Source: Peronospora farinosa
Taxonomy: Eukaryota > Oomycota > Peronosporomycetes > Peronosporales > Peronosporaceae
Reading direction: 5' to 3'
Assembly: GCA_947646735.1 (NCBI GenBank)
Contig: CANTFK010000328.1
Span: 1-64,000 of the forward strand
Length of the DNA stretch: 64,000 nucleotides
Within the stretch, counting starts at the first letter, position 1. Every line of letters begins with the position of its first letter. The translations under genes were made by a program, and so were the position numbers. This document shows, in pieces, positions 58,988 through 64,000 of the stretch. Below the pieces are notes generated by a model that saw only the letters and a program-made list of their open reading frames with translations, made no database searches and had not been told where the DNA came from.

Positions 58988-59172
58988 ACGGCCAGGTGCT
59001 GGGGGTTCGTCGGAGAAAGAACTGGAAGAAGATACTGGTAAATAAAGGGTGGGTGAGTTGGTGGATACGAAAGATCGTCAAGCACATGGACACCTACTTA
59101 TATGTTGAGGAGACGGGACAAGGATGCACGGGGTCTTGCCGCAGTTCGGAAGACCAGCGCGCAGGGGACAGC

Positions 59173-60511
59173 TGTGGAAAAGTGCCAGAGAAATGGGGGG
59201 CCCTTCGTAGTTATTATAATAACTGGCGTGAAAGATCTCGGTCACTCTCTTGAATGAGTGAAAGGGAGTGACCAGGGTCCCGAACTGGTCCAAGGTCCCG
59301 AGTTCGGAGAAGATACTAGGATGTCCTACACTACAGACCAAAGGACCAGTGCTGCTAGGACAGCTCAAGTTGACCTCAGGTAACAGGTGGGTCCCAGACA
59401 ACAGGTGGACCCAGGTGACCGGTGGACCCCAGGCAACAGGTTGACCCAGACAACAGGTGGACCCAGGTGACCGATGGACCTCAGGCAACAGGTTGACCCA
59501 GACAACAGGTGGACCCAGGTGACCGGTGGACCTCAGGTGACAGGTGGACCCCAGGTAACATGTGGACCCCAGGCAACATGCGGACCCCAGGTAACAGGGG
59601 CCCAGGGGTACCAGGATACTAGGGCCCAGGGGCCTAGGGGTGCCAAGGTACCGGGGCCTAGGGGTACCAGGGTGCCGGGGCCCAGGGGCCTAAGGGTACC
59701 AGGGTACCGGGGCCCAGGGGCCCAGGGGTACCGGGGCCTAGGGGTACCAGGGTGCCGGGGCCCAGGGTACCGAGGCCCAGGGGTACCAGGGCCCAATGTC
59801 CGAGGGTGCAGAACCGGTACACAGAATATCGAAGATTACAGAAAGTACAGGGTACCAAGGAGCCAGTCCTTCCTCCAAGAGTCGGCACGTGGCACTTTCC
59901 AGATCAAAGGGTTAGGGTTAGGAAAGAAAAGCATACAAGGTATAAGATAAATAAACACACTCGAATTTGCATTACACGTGGCAGCTTTAAGCGCCCCTCC
60001 TAAGCTTCTCCGTTGCTACACCTCTTCCGGGCGGGATACCCTTTGGCCCCCCGACGTCCAGCAGGTGTTATACAACTAAAGCAACGCAAGTTGAACCTCA
60101 GGATAGTTGGCCTGAGGTGTCAAGTAAGTGTCAACACTCTACGACCCGCTACAGGAAGCGGTTTCCCTACGGGGAAGAACACAAAGGGGTCCAAGGACCA
60201 AGAATAGTCAGCCACCAGAGGGGTACATAGTACCAGGTGCATCGCTCTCGACTAAGTCTATTGAGCCCAAGAAACCCGGTCCCAAGTGAAGTATATCCAC
60301 TCGGGGACCACCAAGTCCGAGTCTTATACAAAGACCAAGTTTAAGTCTTCTACGTCAACCGAGGAGCAAGACCAGCCAAGCCGACGGGTACACAAGGTGA
60401 GACCCAATGCCAACACGACACGGTATCGGGGTAACCCCTCCGTAAGTCGGCAGTCCGGCGCTGTGTGTGTTTGTGGATCTCCTACGTTGTTTGAGAATCC
60501 ACTCCACCACA
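59173..60511 (+). repeat. Element C 3' LTR
   Basis: 1339 bp, TGTGG...CCACA. It matches the 5' LTR except for about ten single changes and one additional ~52-bp unit in the repeat array at 59369-59794. No clear polypurine tract precedes it; GCAGGGGACA at 59161-59170 is the best candidate. Confidence 0.95.
59369..59794 (+). repeat. GC-rich tandem repeat array inside the 3' LTR
   Basis: The same two-part array as in the 5' LTR, one unit longer. The extra unit carries the block CAACAGGTTGACCCAGACAA. Confidence 0.9.
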
Positions 60512-60775
60512 TATAAGTCAGTCTTGAATTTACAACATCACACTCACTGCGCACAAGAAGACTGGAAACAGCTTCCGTGACGTAGTTAGGTGCTTGCTCT
60601 TAGCTTCGTTGCGCGGTTCGCTTAAAAGCGACCGGCAACAGTTGGTACTGCGCTCTAAGCGCCGACCAACACCACCACCACCGCACGCGGAGATAAGACG
60701 GTCACACCGCTAACCCACGCTGCTCGAAGGTGTGTGCTCGTAGCACGTGGCAGCTTCTTTCAAACTGCCCGTCTA
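60512..60775 (+). repeat. Element B 3' LTR-like region, downstream part
   Basis: Continues the sequence interrupted at 47344. Joining the two sides restores a TATATAAG motif, so element C landed in what looks like a TATA box. The downstream limit is a guess. Confidence 0.4.
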
Positions 60776-61074
60776 CAACCCAAACCACTCGTCGTTTAGC
60801 ACCTGCAGCACAGCAGCACCAGCAGCAGCACCAGCAACACCAGCAGCAGATATAGAAGCAGTCGATTAGAAAGTTTAAAAATTACAAAAGAAGCCAAATG
60901 GCCTATGGCATAAAAATCCAGCTCAACACTAAACCGTAAAAAGTCTCTTCGTAAAGTCTTTTTCGTAATTGCAATAATATGTTCCATTTTGGCATTTTGA
61001 CCAATTAGGTTTGATATATTTTGTGATGAATAAGCATCTCCCTTTTCAATATTTTGTATTTATATTTCGTAGTG
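60776..61074. other. Intergenic region with CAG-type microsatellite
   Basis: 60801-60850 is a run of CAGCAGCAC/CAGCAA units. AT-rich promoter-like sequence follows. No gene seen. Confidence 0.5.
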
Positions 61075-61500
61075 ATGGCATTAATGTGGTCACTGGGGCG
61101 GTGCTTCTTGTGGCTGATGTTGCAGCTACTGGCGCTAGCGCTACACCTCGCACCGGCGGCCGCATCTTTCATGACACTGACTGCCATCGTGTTGTTGGTC
61201 ACTATGACGACGCAGGCGCTGGAGTACGGCGTCCTGACGTCAATACATCGCTCCAAGTGGTACAAGACCTCGAGTTACGACGACCTACGACGCGACTTTT
61301 ACCGTGGCTATTGGCTTCTCACACTACTATACATGTTAGGATCAATACTGTGGATCTATTCTACTGATAGAACAAGCGCTCGTCTTGTTTATGGAGGAGT
61401 CACCTGCGCGCTGTGGTGGGGCGTGCAGGTGGCATTGGTCGCTGCGCTCACCTCCTTCGACGAGGTGATTACCAAGATGAAAATGGCAATTAAGTGGTAG
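61075..61500 (+). CDS. Small multi-pass membrane protein, unknown
   Basis: A 141-aa frame starting MALMWSLGRCFLW. About four hydrophobic segments: LWLMLQLLALALHLA, MTLTAIVLLVTMTT, YWLLTLLYMLGSILWIY and VYGGVTCALWWGVQVALVAAL, separated by short loops including a basic/Asp-rich one (SYDDLRRDFYR). No family recognised. The sequence before the ATG (TTTATATTTCGTAG) resembles an intron acceptor, so an upstream exon is possible. Confidence 0.6.
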   Translation: MALMWSLGRCFLWLMLQLLALALHLAPAAASFMTLTAIVLLVTMTTQALEYGVLTSIHRSKWYKTSSYDDLRRDFYRGYWLLTLLYMLGSILWIYSTDRTSARLVYGGVTCALWWGVQVALVAALTSFDEVITKMKMAIKW

Positions 61501-61657
61501 AGCAAGAACAGTGAAAGAGAGAAGGAGGTGAAGATGAAAACGAACATACCAAGGATCATTGGTCAGCTAGTGGAAAGAGAGATTGCTTGGAGACAAGATG
61601 TCGAGCGAGCCATCTTGTACCCATATTAACGTGTGCAACATTGGCGACATTGAATTT

Positions 61658-62167
61658 TTAGCTCTGCGACTTCTTCACGTCCTCCTCCTTTACCACTTTC
61701 TCCTGATGTATGACAAGAGCTGATGTCTCAGCTTTTTCCTGGTGTTCTATTGTCTGCTGCATTTCCTCCTTCACTAGTACGACGCTTTGCTCCTGCTGAT
61801 GCTCCTGTTTCTTCTCCTGCCTCAGCGTGTGCTTCGCCTTCTCTGCCGCCTTCTCCACCTGTTGCTGCTTCTGAAGCTCTTTAAACTGCGCAAATGAAGT
61901 CTTGTCAGCAATAAGTTGCTGTGCTACTGCTGGCTGCAGGGACGAGATAGCAGAGGGTGGGAAGCCGACGTCCATGAGCTGCTGCCGCATGGCTCGCGTG
62001 ATCATAAAAGCCACAGACGCCACTTGTGGTCCATTTCCCGTACTGCCCTGTCCATACAACACACAATCCATCCATTTGGAGCCATCGTAGTGCCATTTGT
62101 TGGCATAATACCGCCCTAACAAATGCCAACGCTGCATTCGCGCTTGCAGACGCTGCAAAATGCTCAT
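61658..62167 (-). CDS. Small unknown protein with charged coiled-coil tail
   Basis: 169 aa from the ATG at 62167 (MSILQRLQARMQRWHL). The first ~100 residues look folded, with RYYANKWHYDGSKWMD, ASVAFMITRAMRQQLMDVG and FPPSAISSLQPAVAQQLIAD. The rest is Gln/Lys/Glu-rich and likely a coiled coil (KELQKQQQVEKAAEKAKHT...). The Arg-rich amphipathic N-terminus could be a mitochondrial targeting signal, but this is a weak inference. The longer frame to 62299 only translates the upstream tandem repeat. Convergent with the membrane protein gene. Confidence 0.65.
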   Translation of the reverse strand: MSILQRLQARMQRWHLLGRYYANKWHYDGSKWMDCVLYGQGSTGNGPQVASVAFMITRAMRQQLMDVGFPPSAISSLQPAVAQQLIADKTSFAQFKELQKQQQVEKAAEKAKHTLRQEKKQEHQQEQSVVLVKEEMQQTIEHQEKAETSALVIHQEKVVKEEDVKKSQS

Positions 62168-62205
62168 TGACTTTTGTTTTGTGAAGTACGTACTACACTG
62201 AATCA

Positions 62206-62299
62206 TGTAAGCCACACAAACAATAGCCATCAGTGTAGGCCACACAAACAATAGCCACCCGTGTAAGCCACACAAACAATAGCCACCCGTGTAAGCCAC
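62206..62299. repeat. 28-bp tandem repeat, 3.4 copies
   Basis: TGTAAGCCACACAAACAATA + GCCACCCG units at 62206, 62234 and 62262, then a partial unit. It lies 39 bp upstream of the start of the small unknown minus-strand gene, so in its promoter or 5' leader. Confidence 0.9.
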
Positions 62300-63186
62300 G
62301 TATAATCAAGTGTATAGTTGTGACGCGTATACTGTACAGCATGGTACAAAAACCGGGCCGTGATAACGAGACTATTTCCAATCAACGCGGCAGAAATCAC
62401 GTCCTTCATGGCTACATATCGTATTACCATTTGTCTCTGATACGAATATTTTTACACGTTCTAGTAGATAGAGTAAGAGACTGTTTTTGAGATCGAACGA
62501 AATGCATCGGAATTGACCCGAAAAGACACGAACTATTCTTGACCCAAATCAAGTGCCTATGGACCGAAGAGGTCGAGCAATGCCTGAACTGCTGCAGCTT
62601 GGCGTACACTGCTATATGCTTCGACAATTTGCGACCGATTACGCTATATAATCGAGCTTGCAACGTCTGACTGGGTACAAATCGACATCGGTGGTAGAAA
62701 TCCAGTCACGTTCGACTTTCCAAACGTCAGGACATCGTTTCCAAGGGCTCATTAAACAAGGCTGTCCCGCATGCCGTTCACGTCGCTCTTTTTTCTACTG
62801 AACTGCATTTCAAAAAAGACAGAGCTAGAGTCCAGACAAGTCACTTACCTGGTCCGAAACGATCCGTTATGCAATAGAAATAACGAACGACCTGAACATG
62901 ATGATCCTAGTATAAATACATAAAAAATCGAAGAATAAAGTGGCATAAACATACAGCGAATCGTTTTTATTTATTTATTCAACAGATGGGATCGATGACG
63001 ACTCCTGAGTGGCTAAAATGTATACAATCATCCCTTTTCATTGGATTAAACTTACTGCACCGTCAACTACCCACAAGAGTCAGTACAATTCTTTTTCCAT
63101 TAGAATACCGACCGACTGCCAGTGAGTGAGTGGTGATCCATTGGGAGACATTTTATTTTTATTATATATACTACAGATCAGCTCAA
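62300..63186. other. Intergenic region
   Basis: Nearly 900 bp of AT-rich sequence with only short frames. It should contain the divergent promoters of the flanking genes. No known motif recognised. Confidence 0.45.
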
Positions 63187-64000
63187 ATGACAACAATATT
63201 TGGACAAGACTTAAGTCCCAGTATGGCAGTATTGGTCTACGTGTTTTTACTATTGGCATTACTAGTTCTCTGTGGTTCGATCTGGTATTATTGGAGTTAT
63301 GCACGTAAAATCGAACGGTTTCTAGCCCGAGACAATCAAAACAACAATATGATGCGTCATCATCTTGTCGATAGTTTTCTTCAACGGGGTGAAGAAGAAT
63401 GGCCTTGTTCGATTTGTTTTCATGATAATCATCCGGACAAGACGAGCTGTGTGATGTGTCGTACACCACGGATTATCACCGCGTCGACACCATCGAATTA
63501 CATGGCACGTGCTTCTGGATTGCATAAACAAGATTTTAGTCAGAGTCTACTTGATCAACAGTCAAGAGTACGGAGTTTTCATGTACGAAGATTAAAGCAA
63601 ATGGATCTTACTTCTCGACAAAAAGCTGCTGTACGACGGCATTTATGGAAGAGAAAAAAAGGAAAAGATGGTGTCATGCGATGGGTACGAATTGATGCCC
63701 AACATGCTACTGATCACATTAAACAAGACTTGAAACAGAAGGAAAAGAAAAGTGAGACGATGTACAATGGTCTGAGTACGCCTTGTAATGGGACGGCAAT
63801 ATTAGGAGGAGATGCGTTTTCACGTACGTCCAACACCAGTCGTATCTCATTGACGTCATCACTGAAAGAAGACAATGAGAATATTGCACTGGCGTTGCGA
63901 GATTTTGGTGTGCCAGAAGACGGTGGACGTCACCCAGACAGCTCTTTCTTGGCGACAAATCATGATTTGGGGCGTCCGTCGTTCCAGCCGCTGCGTGCAA
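63187..64000 (+). CDS. Membrane-anchored RanBP2-type zinc-finger protein, N-terminal part
   Basis: An open frame from ATG 63187 runs to the window end without a stop (271 codons). An N-terminal hydrophobic segment (MAVLVYVFLLLALLVLCGSIW, here residues 13-32) is followed by basic residues, so it is probably a signal anchor. A RanBP2-like zinc finger follows at about 80-100: WPCSICFHDNHPDKTSCVMC (C-x2-C-x10-C-x2-C). Then comes a conserved-looking basic block, QSRVRSFHVRRLKQMDLTSR and RRHLWKRKKGKDGVMRWVRI. The layout resembles N-termini of oomycete HECT-type E3 ligases, but the catalytic domain would lie outside the window, so this is a guess. Confidence 0.75.
   Translation, partial: MTTIFGQDLSPSMAVLVYVFLLLALLVLCGSIWYYWSYARKIERFLARDNQNNNMMRHHLVDSFLQRGEEEWPCSICFHDNHPDKTSCVMCRTPRIITASTPSNYMARASGLHKQDFSQSLLDQQSRVRSFHVRRLKQMDLTSRQKAAVRRHLWKRKKGKDGVMRWVRIDAQHATDHIKQDLKQKEKKSETMYNGLSTPCNGTAILGGDAFSRTSNTSRISLTSSLKEDNENIALALRDFGVPEDGGRHPDSSFLATNHDLGRPSFQPLRA

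Larger units (their letters stand above)
47345..60511 (+). mobile_element. Element C: 13.2-kb Ty3/Gypsy retrotransposon with dual RNase H and antisense ORF
   Basis: Flanked by LTRs that start TGTGG and end CCACA, with a target duplication (A)TATA at 47340-47344 and 60511-60515. Gene order is gag, protease, RT, degenerate RNase H, second RNase H, integrase, chromodomain, then an antisense ORF. LTRs differ by only about ten point changes plus one ~52-bp repeat unit, so insertion is recent. Yet gag has one stop and pol has at least three frame changes and one stop, which may be dead-on-arrival damage, recoding sites or sequencing errors in homopolymers. Ty3/Gypsy elements with an added archaeal-type RNase H are known from plants (Tat) and oomycetes. 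Confidence 0.93.
41600..60775 (+). mobile_element. Element B: decayed Ty3/Gypsy chromovirus, split by element C
   Basis: Plus-strand protease, RT, RNase H, integrase and chromodomain fragments (41600-45982) are followed by non-coding sequence and an LTR-like region. That region is broken at 47344 and resumes at 60512 after element C. No 5' LTR is visible. Pol is close in type to element A (shared VMPQGL/VMTQGL, LADALSRRP and VDRLSK motifs). Many stops and shifts make it non-functional. The outer 3' boundary is approximate. Confidence 0.8.

Noticed and set aside
62206..62299. CRISPR-like array
   Set aside because: Units abut with no spacers; a plain tandem repeat in a eukaryotic genome.

Overview
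The window looks like nuclear DNA of an oomycete, most likely a Phytophthora or downy-mildew relative. The evidence is short GT-AG introns (about 55-88 nt), intron-poor genes packed tens to hundreds of bases apart, a match to the oomycete initiator consensus upstream of BRR2, and chromodomain Ty3/Gypsy retrotransposons of the oomycete type. No rRNA, tRNA, CRISPR or bacterial-style operon was seen.

Layout. 1-5927: an unassigned stretch, then an old, heavily mutated Ty3/Gypsy element (A) with two diverged LTRs and a broken antisense ORF between pol and the 3' LTR. 6358-40934: a housekeeping gene island. In order it holds a TARBP1/Trm3-type tRNA ribose methyltransferase (+), a pseudokinase-ARM-TPR protein (+), a three-exon MIF-like gene (-), the spliceosomal helicase BRR2 (+, with one apparent frameshift), an unknown serine-rich acidic protein (-), a five-exon ADIP/SSX2IP/Msd1-like coiled-coil protein (-), TTLL12 (+, four exons), a membrane-anchored Sec14/CRAL-TRIO protein (-), TFIIIC subunit GTF3C5 (-), an AGC kinase (-) and a USP-PDZ-zinc-finger protein (-). 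The MIF gene, the ADIP and TTLL12 exon structures, and the joins in TARBP1 and the pseudokinase gene were rebuilt by hand from splice signals and family similarity.

41133-60775: a nested retrotransposon block. Element B is a decayed Ty3/Gypsy chromovirus, with an inverted gag fragment at its 5' side. Its 3' LTR-like region is split by element C, a 13.2-kb Ty3/Gypsy element (47345-60511) with 1.3-kb LTRs that are almost identical, hence a recent insertion. C encodes gag, protease, RT, a degenerate RNase H followed by a second intact-looking RNase H, integrase, a chromodomain, and a long antisense ORF between pol and the 3' LTR. 61075-64000: a small multi-pass membrane protein (+), a small unknown protein (-), and the start of a membrane-anchored RanBP2-type zinc-finger protein (+) that runs off the window.

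Functional links. ADIP and TTLL12 are divergently transcribed from a 117-bp gap carrying a 21-bp palindrome, and both families are connected to microtubules. The most unusual material is in the retrotransposons: antisense ORFs in two unrelated-looking elements, a 13-bp-stem hairpin exactly at the element C gag stop, and a repeated GGTGGACCC-type motif shared by the C LTR, the protease-RT linker and the antisense ORF.
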